Source: Eudorina sp. 2006-703-Eu-15 (lineage: Eukaryota > Chlorophyta > Chlorophyceae > Chlamydomonadales > Volvocaceae). From it: DNA of 64,000 nt. Of this stretch, positions 14,040 to 26,321 are shown piece by piece (position 1 is the first letter of the stretch; the number at the start of each line of letters is the position of its first letter). The notes below the pieces were generated by a model that was not told where the DNA came from, made no database searches, and was given only the letters and a program-made list of their open reading frames with translations. The stretch lies in assembly GCA_003117195.1 (NCBI GenBank), contig BDSI01000001.1, positions 1,753,765-1,817,764 on the forward strand, in the 5' to 3' direction. A program made the translations under genes and the position numbers.

Positions 14040-17000
14040 TCAAACCGTGCCCATGCCCACCATGACCTCCTCCTCATCGACCTCGTTTCCGATCTCGTCC
14101 TCATCAGCAGGTTCCCTGTCCGCCTGCTGTTGCTGCATCGGGCCGCGCTGCCGCTGCGCGTCCTGCCGCCGCCGGCTGGGGACGGCAGCAGTCACCAGCT
14201 GCGACAGCGCCGCCGCGGCGGCCCTCAGCTCACCACCGCCGTCCAGACTATCCCCAGGCTCCGAAACTCGCTGCTGATGGCCGTACTCTGTTCTGCCGTA
14301 CTTGTTAGCCGTGACGGCGGCAGCAATCTCACTCCGGTCGCTCGTCCATGTCGGGACGGCGGGGGCCAAGTGCTGCTGCTGCAGCTGCTGCTGCTGCTCG
14401 TGCTGTTGTTGTTGCAGCTGCTGCTGTTGCTGCTGCTGTTGCAGCCGTTGCGGCGGTTGTTGCAGGTGCGACTGCTGACGCATTTCCTGGAACGGCTGTG
14501 GCTGAAGCCGTGGCACCGCTGTCGTCGACTGCTTGCGTGGCGATAGAGGCTGTATCTGCAATCCGGTGTGTTGGAGCCGCAGCAGATTATGCCGCTGCTG
14601 AATCTCGTGCAACTCATCAGGCCGCTGGTGGTGGTGGTGGTGGTGGTCGTGTGACATCTGATGCGGCGACGACGACGTCGGTCCGGACGCCGCTGCGCCT
14701 GCCGAGGCGGCGGGCTGCCGTGGCTGTTGTTGCTGTTGTTGCAACAGGTGCTGTTGCGCCACCGCCATGTGCGCGGTAATAAGGGAATGAAGGCCGCCGC
14801 CGCGCGGTGAAGGGGGTGCTATGGTAGCGGCGGCGCCGTTGAAGACGCCGGGACCCGGGAACAAGGAGTGCCCGGTCATGAGCTCTTGCTGCTGCGGCTG
14901 TTGCTGCTGTGATAGAGCAGGCTGCTGCAATGGAAGCTGCTGTTGCTGTTGCTGCTGTTGCTGTCTGCGTTGACCGTCATGCAGCCGGTGGCTTAGTTGC
15001 AGCTGGCTTTGTGCGACTATGAGATCCAAGGTGATTGGCTGCCCCTGCTGCTGCGCGGGCTCTTGCTGCTGCTGTTCCTGCGGCCTTCCACGTCGTGGGG
15101 CCCCCTGCGGAGCGGACGCCATATCACCAGCAGGCGGCATGCTGCCGTCATCTGCAGGATATGCTGCTGCTGCTGCTGCTGCGGCGGCGGCGGCCACGGT
15201 GGCGTGGCCCGTCCGAGCTTCGCACCCTGATGAGGCCCTTGCTTGCCGCCACTGCGGCTCCTGTTGCTGCTGCTGCTGCTGCTGCTGCCGCCAAGGTTGT
15301 CGTTGTGGCTGCTGCTCGGAAGGCGCCCCCAGCACGCTCGGGTCGCGCTGCTGCTGCCTGCGGACAGGAGCCGCCGCCGCCGCCGCCGCCGCCGCCGCTG
15401 CTTCGTCCGCCGCGGGCTGCAGCGCCAGCAAGCCCACACCGCCGGTGCCGTCCACGAAGATCAGGCTGCCATCCAAACCGACCAAAACCTGCGCCTGTCC
15501 CGAGGGGTACGGCCCTTGGGGAGCCCCATAAGTGACTCTTCCTGTACGAGCTGGACCCTCCCAGGTCTCTCGCGGGCCGACACGGGGCCCACCATCGCCG
15601 TTGGCGCCACTGCCAGCGAAAGCCCAGCGTACGGCGGCGCCCCGGCCGTGGGCCGCTGCGTACTCCTCGCCCAAGTATCTATCTTCGTACCCCTCCTCTT
15701 CCTCCTCTTCTTCCTCTTCGCTTTGTTGGGACGCCGCCGCAGCCGAGTCCGGGCCGCTGTCCCGCTGCTGTGGCTGCTGCTGCTGCTGCTGCCGCGGCGG
15801 CGGCGGAGGCCCTGGCTCTTGCCGCTCACGCCGCCGATGTTGCTGCTGTCGTTGTTGTTGCTGCTGTTGTTGCTCGCCTGGCTGCTTGGCATCCGGCGGC
15901 CCACCGGCGGCGGGCGTGGAAGGCGAGAGTTGGCCCGACTGGCCCCCTGCTGGCTGCCCTCGTACCTGCCGCTGTTGGGGACGCAGTCGCAGCGGCAGCG
16001 GCGGAAGCTGCTGCTGGAAAAAACCGCGCCGCCGCGGCGGCTCCTGCATCTCCTCCTCCCAGCGACCGTCCTGTCCGTCGGGCGGCGCGTTTGGTGCCGG
16101 GACCGCGCGCACTTGCCTGCTGGCGGCGGCGCCGCCCAGTGCAACCTCAGGCGAAACGTCCACGTCATGTCTGCTGTACGTCGGTGATTTGCTCCAGGCG
16201 TCGAGGTCCCGCGCCCAGATCTGCTCCGCCGCGCCGTAATGGGCGGCGGTCCGGCCTGGCGGATGCGGATGGGCGTTCGCATACTCCCGCGCGGCAAGCC
16301 GTTGCGCCTGCTGCTGTGCCGGGCCAGCAGCGGCGGAGTCCTGCTGCTGCTGACGGTGCAATCCGGAGCACGCATCGCCGCCGCGGCCCCCCGCGTCGTC
16401 GCCGTCCGCCTTACCCCAGCCATCAGCCTGCACCTCTTCCTGCTGCTGCTGCTGCTGCTGCTGCTGCGACCGTTGCAGCCGCTTGCGTCCATCCGCCGAA
16501 TGCTGCTGTTGCCCAGCCAACCGCCCAGCAGCGGCGGGACCCGCGGGGCCCTCAGGACGTTCCCCCGCCAGCAGCTCAGCCAGCGAGCCCATGTACACCA
16601 CCCGCGGATCCTCCTCATCTGCACCTGCACCTGCTTCACCGTCGGCAGGATCAAAGCGGTGATGACCCCGACCGCCGCCGGAGGTGTCCTCCTCCCGCTC
16701 CTCTTCATCACCGCCCCGGCCGCCCACGTCATCACCACCCACCTGCTGGGCTCCGCCGTCGTCGACCGCCAGCCAGGCCGCCGCCGCATCCTCCGCCAGA
16801 ACACGACCGGGGCGGACGCGCCCGTCAGACGTCTGGAAGAGGGTCCGGACTCTGCCCGGAGGCGGCAGTGGCGGCAGTAGCGCTCCGTCGGCCGCAGAGG
16901 GCTGTAGCAGGATTTGCGGCTGGTAGCCCCCCAGGCGACCGGCGGCTCGGAGCAGGCTCACGACCGCCGGCATCAACGAGACATCGACGCTGATGATTCG

Positions 17001-20000
17001 GACGGCGACAGGCGGCGGCGGCGGGGGCTCCTCGCCGGCGGCGGAGGCGGCGGCTGCGGTGCCGGCGGCGGCCGGCCTGTCCAGTTGCCGCCGCCGCCCC
17101 ATCAATTGCACGTAAGTTCCCGCCTCCGCCGCTACCCAGGCGTCCGACGTGGCGAGGAAATCGCCGTAAGGATGCAGCGGCGGCGGCACTTCCTGACATT
17201 GGGGCTCGACGTCGGGCAGGAAGCCGCTCTCTGCACCCCGCGAGGTGCCCAGCCGCTGGCCACCGCCGTCCATGTCCCCGGCCCCGGCTCGAGCCTCGGC
17301 CTCGGCTCCGGCCCCGGCCGCTCCGGCAAACCCCAAATTTAGCACGTGCTGGTGCTGGTGCTGGTGCTGCTGCTGCTGGTGATGGTGCTGCTGCTCCTGC
17401 TGCCCCTGCTGCTGTTGGTTGGTGCCGAACGAAGTCCAGGATCCGGCCCTTGGACCTGCCCCAAAGGACAGCCCCAGCGGCCCCGCCGCAACTGCCCGGG
17501 GACCGCTATCGGTTCGAAGCCGCTTGGCGCCGGACTGCCACATCCCCGCGGTGTCCGTTGGCTGCTGCTGGTGCGAGGGGCTGCGAGGGCCAGCGTCGCC
17601 GCCGGAGGGTGGTCTGCACGCGACGAACGAACGGCAAGATGATGATGATGTCGTTGGCGCACGATAACAGCAATATTAATACTACCTCGCAAATATTTTA
17701 ATACAAACTGTAAAAATACCAAGAAATACCGGCTACAACAACACGCTTCAAACGTGCTTCATTCGACCGGTATATGTACCTCGCTTTACGGCTTCCAGCC
17801 ATGCGACATCACATACATAGCTAGGAGCGAGGAAGACCCACCCACCCACCCACGAGCGAGCCAATCCCGCGGGCAATCCCATCCCGTTCCGTACTCGGCA
17901 TTGCTACTGCGCTACGGCATTCCCACGCATGATCGGCTTAAATGCGCGCACACCCAGACAGACTCGTTTGATTGTGCGGCAAGCACTCGGTCGCGCACCG
18001 ACCGCAGAGCGCGCGCGCGGCGGGATAGGTAGCGCAGCGCAGCGCAGCACCCACCTGCCCTGGCTGATGCTGCTCGACCGCCCCGCGGCGTCGGCGTCGC
18101 CGCCCCGCAAGCCCGACGTCGCCGCCGCCGCCGCCGCGGACGCCGCCGCCGGAACGGGTTGCACCTGACCCGCCGACGCCGAACGGACCCGCGTCGACGG
18201 ACCGCCCGAGGGTCCGGGGCCCACCGCCGCCACTGCGGCTGCGGCGACCTGCGCTTCCGGGTAGCTCCTGTGCGATTCCAATCCCCGACTGCTGGTGACT
18301 ACCCTGTGAGAAGCGGGGACGACGACGGGCGCTGCCGCCGCCGTCGCCGCCGTACCAGCTCCCGCTGCTGCAGCGGCTGCAGCGGCGGCCCGCGACAGCG
18401 CCTCCGCACCACCTCTCAGGGTCTGCTGCTGATGATGAGGGTCGAGCGCAGGGTCCAGGAAGATGAATGGCGGCACTGACCCACGGGTCGGGGCACGGCC
18501 GCCGCCGTCAGCGCTCGCGGTGGCGAACCCTTGGTGCACCCGCCGGCCGCCCTCACCCTCATCATGCATGCCATGGGCGGCCGGAGAATCGCGGGGCCTC
18601 GGCTCCAAAGCCCAGGGGGGCAGATCTGAGGACCCCTGGCCCACCTGCCGGTCGGGGGGAGGCAGCGCAGCGCATGGAGTTTGATTGTGTCTGTCGATCA
18701 ATCGAAAGAGCGACGGAAGGCGGGGGCGGGCTAAGAAGCAAACGTCGCGAGAGTCGCAACTATCTAGCGGATCCCGTCTCGCACGCACGCAACAACAGAT
18801 AGAGCGAGCAAGCTACCGTATGTACGTACGCTGGTACGTATGTACGACCGGTGGGCATTTATATATTGCCCGGGATGCATGTATGTGTTTCGCTTTGTCG
18901 GCAGCGGATCGCGGGCCAAGCAGCCATGAAGTCTCCATCCCGGCCCGCCCCAAGCCCGCGCGCAAGCGCGCCCACTGACCATGAGCGATGCCGGTCGCTG
19001 CGACCGCCGCTGCTGCTGCTGGTGGTATTGGTCGCCGTCGTCGACGGCCCCGCTGCCGTGCTCATGAAAGGACACAAAACGCCCCGCGGAGGCACCTGCC
19101 TCCGCGGCCGCCGCCACGGCCTCCGAGGGTCCAAACGGCTGCGCCCCGAGGACGACAAAATCCAGGGACGGGGCCGTCCATCGCGCCTTGTCGACACCGC
19201 CGCCGCCCCCGCCGCCGCCTCCCTCATCAGCGTCGCGGCTGCCGCCGTCGCCGACGCCCCGCTCCATCCCGGCTCTTGCTGCTACAGCGTGATGCACGGG
19301 CAGCATCTGTACGGAAGATCTGTGGTTGTCCAGCAGCAATGTTTGACGGACGTGGAACGCGGCGGCGGCAGCTCGGGACTCGCCGCCGCCGCCGCCGCCG
19401 CCGTGACCTGCCCCGCCGTCCAGCTCATCGTGATGTCGGCGGTGGCCCCGCTCGTCGCCCTCTACCCCAAACCCACCGCCGTGATGACGGACACCGACAG
19501 GCGGTGGGGAAAATAATGCTGACGACGAGCCCGGCTTTACTTGCTGCTGCGCCTCCACTCGGCTGCGTCCGTCCGCCGCCGGGAATAGTGCTGCGGGGGT
19601 GCCGGCAGCGGCGGCGGCGGCGGACCCGCCGCCGGTCGCAGGAGGGGGCGCCGCCCGCCTGTCAGAGAGCTGCTGCTGATGTTGATGATGGTGATGAGGC
19701 TGATGAGGCTGCCGATGAGGCATATGCATCCTCACCATTTCGACCGCGTCGTCGTCGGTCTGGTGGGCCTTGTGCCGGTGCTGCTGCTGTTGGGCGTCAG
19801 CGGCCGCCGCCCTGCTGCATGTCGTGGGTCGTCGGAGGCCGGAGGTCGGTTACGCGCGCTTCGAAACCAGTTCCATTTTTCATGTAGTTAATTCGTTGTT
19901 AGATGGACTGCTGAACGGACGGCGGGACGGACGTGTGGACGTTCACTGTGCAACCAACATACATGGAAGCCATGGCCTGGGACCCGGCTCGGTCAGCAAG

Positions 20001-23000
20001 GCTTTGTGAGCGCATGTATGTGGGTCCACCGCAACTCAATTAAACCGTGCAACATGGTGCAATTAGAGACCTATATGCTATTTCATATATACGACAGTAG
20101 GAGAGAAGCAAGCCTTACTCGGCGGAGCGCTGGGCGGTGGGGTTGTTGAGATGTGCTGACGTGGAGGGCGTCCAACCGCCTCCCGCTGCTGCGGCCGCCG
20201 ACTGCGGGCCTTCCCCAGAGGGTGGCGGCGATTGAGCTGGGGGGGGCTTGTCGTACGTCTTGGGCGTGTACCCGAGCTGCCGCATGTGCTGGATGCAGTA
20301 CCTGCGTGCGGTGGTGGTTAGTAGGTTAGTTTTTGGTTCATACGGCGTAAACCAAATATTATTATGAACGTATGTACACACCGTACAAAAGTGAACACAC
20401 AACACGCAGGTTGTGGGTGTACACACACTTTCACCACGCGCCCTTCCAGCATCACAAAATGATGCGTGATCGGATATATAGATGGATAGACAAATGGATA
20501 GATAGTGCAATAACACGGCGCGGCCAAAGGCTTCTCGAGATGCTGTGCAGGGTCATTGTTAGGGACTTATACTGTAACCCAGCGTTACAGATAGATAGCT
20601 CGATCGGCATGATGATGGCATGCGCCACTCACGGTCGCTCGCGCGGATATGTGTGTTGAGAGGCTACGGCTGTCAACCATGATCCGCGGTGTCCACTGTA
20701 ACCGACATAATTGATAATAATGACAACATACAGTGTGTGTTTGTGTGTTTATGTGTGTAGATAGCCTAGATAGCCGCAGCCTCAGCCACCGAAGCACGCC
20801 ACATACGTATATACTGCTGCATGCCAAATAAACGCGTGCCGCTAGCTACGTAGCTCCGCTCCGCGGGGGATCGGAAACGCGGCGGGGTATGTACGCACGT
20901 AGCAATGCAGGGGGTGCGCAGGCAGGGACGGACGGATATGTATGCATGTATGTTGAAACAGTAAGGATCTCACGCACTTTCGGAGTCCCCGGTCCGTGAG
21001 ACGGGCGAATTTATTGCAGTTCCTCATACAGCAGATGAGGCCCTTGTGGCGCCCGCGGCGCACCGGAGCTTCGACATCCTCCGCCGCTCCGTCTTGGAAA
21101 GCCCTGCAGCGATCGATTGACGCACGATGGTCGATGCACACGCAGTCGGCAGCGAGCCAGCCACGCAGCCAGCCAGCCAGCCGGCAGCAGCGGAAACAAA
21201 ACACCAATTAAGGAACATAAAGTAATAAGGCGGGGTGAGTAGTGAGGCAGGGTGAGTAGGATTGTGGGACGATAGATGGACGTACGGCACGCCTCCGTCG
21301 CGCCCCGCGCGACGGCATATATATACACAAAAAAAGAAATAAATCAAGAACACATACATACAGTCACTACTGAAGCAAGCAAGCGTTTGTGCCAGCTGTG
21401 TGGCTCGCTGACGAGTAAAGCTGTGCTGCCCGATCGGCAATAATCACATGTACAACACGATCGAGGAACACGCATTTGGCAACACATGTATGGCACGCAC
21501 GCGCGTTCACAGGATCATGGATGGATGGGTGGGCCATCTAAGACGTACGATGCTCACGTGCGAGTGTGGGTACTTCACCGTTCGCAGTACACGCACTACA
21601 CGCACGCAGCTTCTACGTACGTACATACGTGGGCGTGGCAGCAGACGGATGGATAACTATCTACGGTATGGTAGAAAACGAAGGGTGATGCATGACGTTC
21701 GTTATGCCATGTAATCAACTCACGCGCGCGTGCATAAGTACTCAAGAGAACCAGCACTACTTGAAATATAATACAGGATGGACGGAAAACGCCGGCTGCG
21801 CGCGACCATGCATACCTATCTATCTACTCTGCTGTCCGTGCGTACGCGCGCGCGCGTACTTGTTTGCTTGCGAAGTTGATTAGACAGACCACGGAACCCT
21901 TTCCGCAGCACGCAGCGGTGTTTAATTATTCGGCCGCATCTTGATCGCTCGACGGCATGCATATTACGCAATAACGAGCTGTGCGTTCGAATTGCAAACG
22001 TATATATGCTTTGTTAATTTGATTTATTTCGGCACCACGCACCACCGGGCACTACTTATCTACGTGACTACGGCACGTACTTACTGAATCAGAAGCTAGC
22101 TAACAATAAGTACAGCAGGTCGGTGCGCGCGCAATTGTGGTTTCATTTTTCGATCGTGCACGTCTTGCACGCAATCAAGCGTTTACGTAAGAAACACTTT
22201 CCTGCTGGGCTGTGTGTGCGTGTCAGGTAGGTGGGGCCGGCAGAATGTACATACATACATGCATACATACGCGCATGTAGATATATAGATAACGCATGCG
22301 CACTACCGTGCATGTATGTTGGAACAATGAGCTCTCTAGCTAAATATCTGCAGTAGTCCCAGCCCGCCAGCAGGTAGGTAAGGTAGGCATTCGTTCACTC
22401 GTTGATCTGCTGCACGCACGCACACCGACCGCATGACGACATGCGCGATAGATCACTGTACGTATATGTACGTGCGTATGTGGAACACCAGCTCAAAATT
22501 AAGGGGCTTACTATTACTTATTAGATTATCTCCAAGAACGGGACCGAACCATCATCTCTCCCCTTCGCTGTTCGCGTCATTTCGCTAGCAAGTGGTTGCG
22601 GTAGTTTGGCCGCTCTGGCTATAGCCCATTCATGTTTCGTCGTAAGAGTTCATTTCGCTGACAGTACGTGCATAATCGCGGCGTCTCCAACCCTCCGCAC
22701 TGATCAATTTTTGTCATGATGATAGCTATAACAACAATGCTAGCTAGCTTCGTTGCTTGCTTTCGCACCACGCACACACACGTACACGTTCACGCAACTA
22801 TCTACCGCCATTTTTCATGTATGTATGCATGTACGCACGCCCCTCATCAAACAACCCAGCGAACGCATACGTCACGTACGGTCTATACGGTCACTTACTC
22901 TTCCAGGTGAGTCTGCTGTCCTTGCCTTGATGACAGCGGCGAGTTCGCGCCCTCCGTTACCTCCGTCGTCTGCTGCTGATGCTGCTGCTGCGGCTGTGGG

Positions 23001-26000
23001 GGCGGCAGTTGCAGCTGCGAGGCTTCCAAGAAGGGAGATGCCCCGCCGGCTACGCCGGCCGCCGCCGGCACCGCCGCACCTGCCGCCACCGCCGCGACCG
23101 CCGCCGGCAGCTGGGCATTCATCACCCTGCGGCTGCCCTCGCCACCAGGCGGCCCCGCTGTTGCCGCCGCCTCCTCGACGACAGTAGTGGCAGTAGGAGC
23201 AGCAGCAGAAGCAGCACCCATATGGGTAGCAGCAGCACCAGCAGCTCCACTATCATGCTGAACTGCATCCCCGAAGACGTTCTGTCTCATCACTCCGCCG
23301 CCGCCACAGTCGTCATCAACTTCATCATCATCATCGCCGGCGGCGCCGGCGGCGCCAATGTGCCCCGCCCGCTGCTGAAGACGCGCAGCAGCAAGCGCAG
23401 ATGTCGCTGCTTCGTTCAACCGCCCCGTGATGACTTCAACCTCCTCCTCGTGTTTGATCCCCAGGCCATTGCTGGCGCCCAGCAGTAGTGGCGGCATCCC
23501 GCCGTCCGCACAGCCAGCAACAGCGGCAGCAGTGGGTCGCAGGACCCCTTCTCCCGCCGTCCTAGTGAAGTCATCAGCAGCTGCAGCAGCTCGCACGGGT
23601 CGCGCTACTGCGCCGCCGCTGCTGTGGCGATGCCCGGCAGGCTGCTGCTCTCCGGCGGCGCCGCCCGCCCCCGCCGGGCGTAGTCCTTCACCCGCGCTGC
23701 GCCGACGACCCAACGCGTCGTCGTCCCAGCAGCCCTTCCGGCCGCCGCTGCCGCCGGCCTCACCGCCGCCGTCCGCGGCGGCATCCGCGGTTTGGCCATC
23801 TGTCCCATGATCACTACTGCCGCCACCACCAGCAGGACGACGACGACGACCGCCGGCGGCGTTTGCGGCACCTGCGGACTCGCTGCTGCAGCACTGCTGC
23901 TGCCAGACGCGCCGCTGGTTTGGTTGGTCCGCATCTTGATGACGCCTTTGGCGGCGGCGGCGGCGCGCGTGGTGCTGCGTGCATCATGGATCATGCATCA
24001 GCACATGTACGCACATCGATAGCACTGAGCGAACGGCTTCGTTCGCTTGCTTGCTGCTGTACGTCCCTAACTCATGTAAACGCCACATCTATCACCGGCG
24101 GAAGGATCACGTCCCAGTACGCCACGCGCGGCATCAGCAGCAGCAGCAGCAGCAGCAGACGCAGACGCAGCAGAACGAAGCAGAAAAATAAACAGCAGAA
24201 TGAAGTACGTAGTACCCGCAGCGGCCCGATCCCGCGCGCCCCCGCCGCCCGCCCTCACCTCGCCGCCCTCAAATGCAGCACCGGAGCTTCCGCCGGTGCT
24301 GCCGCCACCGCCGCCAAGCCATTTTTGCGGGGGGTCCATGGCGGCGTTGCCGGCGGTATCGGAAGACATGGCGGGGTTCGCTTCGTCGTCGTCGTAGTAG
24401 TCGTCGTCATCCGCATCTGCGTTCATCATTCAGGGGCGGTGTAATGTACAGCAGGGTGCACGCTTCATCAATCCATGCATGGATAATAATCGGTACATAC
24501 GTACATGGATATTGTCAAGAAATGAGTACATACGCGCGTTTGCCCCCGTAAGTAGGTCCGTTGACGGAGTCCTCGTAGCTACGAGCGAGTGGTCTTTTCC
24601 CGGATACGAAACATCTCTAACCGTTCGTTCATTGCTTGTTTGCTTGTTCCCTTGCTTGCTTGCACGGCGGTCGGTTGTAGTGCTTGCTCGGAGGTGCTCG
24701 GCGGTTGTACGTAATGCTCCCCAGTAACGGTATGCAGTGCTCGGCGGCTGATACTGCTTCGTAGTAGTAGGTTAGGTGCATAAGTACCATGACCGCTAGC
24801 TAGGTCGGTCCTCGCAAAGCTTAGTGGTTCGAAATAAATAAAACAATTTATTTCCGGGGCGGGCGGGCGGGCGGGGTGCCCCACTCGCTCGCAATTAACG
24901 GCCCGCGATCAACACAATCGGAGCCTATAACAAATATGTTGATGACAGTATCACGGACATCCATCTTTGGCAAAATGATATAAACAAATCGTGCGAGAGC
25001 GGCGGTGCATGATGAGATGCCAGCATGTTTGAAGGCTGCACGCACCACCTTCGGTACCAACGAAGTTCCATCGATGCGTCCTATCCGGTCCCGTTCCATC
25101 CGCCTTGGGGAGAACGACAACCAAGCAACCTCGCAAAACTTGCATCTTCTGGTCTGCCTCGCATGCCTCGCTATGATGAAGTTCCTAGGTAAATTCTGAA
25201 GCGCACCTCGCAAACTCTACTTACGGTCTCTAACCGTAAATATACTTATCTACAAATATTTCGCTCGTAATTAATCAGAAACAGTAAGGTGTAAATCATT
25301 TCGGATGAATTATTAGGCCGCCGGCGGCCGGCCTAATTAGCCTAATAATCCAAAATAATACCGTACTGCTTCTAATACCGCGGTCGGCAAGGAGATAGAT
25401 ACTGCTGGGCGCGACTATATAGCAACAGCAATAATGTCCTTTGGAAAATCTCTGCGAAAAATGTTGTACGTACGTAAGGATGCCCCACTACTACTGCTAC
25501 TACTGCATTATTTGTTGCGGCAAGCACGCAAGCAAGCACACCTCCATCCAGCCTGCTGCTGTATGTTCCAGATGGAATGCATTCACATACACATACATGC
25601 ACATACCCGCGTACCGTACCTATCTAGCACGCACACACGTGCATACACATCATCATCACCGACGGACGGATCGCCCCTGCGCCCAACTGCAATATACCGT
25701 GCTGACGCTAATTATTTGCGGCGCTAATAATTACTTGCAAGGCCCGAAATATATAATTAATTTGCGACGCTAATAATTATTTGCGAGGCATCGGTCGGAG
25801 GTTTTTCAGAAACGTTTAAAGTTTGCGACCTCGAGCGCCTTGCTTAAACAAAGTTTTGCGAGCTTGCATCGTGGTCCAGCGTCGATGCAGTAGTCCAGGA
25901 ACCCAGTTTTGAAACCCACATGATTATTCCTTCGTTGCTTCCGAATATTGCTCCCTAAGGAATATAACATGCATGCATGAATCTGCGACAGCGCGTACTG

Positions 26001-26321
26001 TACATAACGATGCGTAAGTACTACTCCGCCGCCTACTTCGTTTGCCTACCCGTCCGTCCCGCCGTCCGCCGCTGTACGTCGCACCGACCTACCCGCAGCA
26101 CGGCGTGAGGATGCCCCACCGACGCCGTCGTCCGTAGCCGCAGCAGGCTGTGTTGCGGCCGCGGCGGCGGGCGGGCCGGGCGGCCGAGTTGAGGCGAATG
26201 CCGCCGCCGCCGCCGTCAACGTATTATTACCGAATTGAACCTCGTCGTCTCCCCGTGATGCCGCCTGTGCTACCGTGCCGCCCGGGGGCGAAGTACTTGA
26301 TGACGGGTGGGCATAATCCAT
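14040..26321 (-). CDS. Giant Gln/Ala/Gly-rich protein with a Cys/His knuckle (8 exons, ~2244 aa)
   Basis: Exons in transcript order: 26321-26093, 24416-24259, 23974-22899, 21103-20978, 20301-20119, 19811-18980, 18644-18055, 17580-14040. They total 6735 nt and every junction phase agrees, which I take as strong support. The protein has an acidic segment (DADDDDYYDDD), long poly-Ala, poly-Gly and poly-Gln tracts (many in the 3.5-kb last exon), His runs and an acidic C-terminus. The one compact segment, residues ~505-540, reads HKGLICCMRNC, then GLRKYCIQHM: a possible zinc knuckle, C-x3-C-x14-C-x2-H, split between two small exons. The Gln-rich, mostly disordered makeup suggests a nuclear regulator, which is inference; I do not recognise the family. 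An alternative start, ATG 24429, skips exon 1 and keeps the same frame. The 19811/19814 acceptor is a CAGCAG tandem. The core model is solid; the 5' end is less sure. Confidence 0.75.
20655..20730 (+). mobile_element. ATTAAT-type tail fragment inside intron 4 of the large gene
   Basis: GTTGAGAGGCTACGGCTGTCA, ATCCGCGGTGTCCACTGTAAC and ATAATTGATAATAATG match the copy at 46600-46668 with several mismatches. It lies antisense in the intron between the two small exons that encode the Cys/His knuckle. Confidence 0.55.

Noticed and set aside
15243..16993. Several plus-strand open frames of 200-400 codons
   Set aside because: They lie opposite the last exon of the large minus-strand gene. High GC and CTG/CAG repeats keep the complementary frames open. 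The minus frame is 1,167 codons long and joins in phase to seven other exons.
24848..25213. 121-codon minus-strand frame
   Set aside because: It has some protein-like appearance but lies within the first intron of the large gene, with no recognisable motif and no matching splice phases.
25300..25350. Rho-independent-type terminator hairpin (TTATTAGGC...GCCTAATAA)
   Set aside because: Inverted repeat in a eukaryotic intron; bacterial-type termination does not apply.
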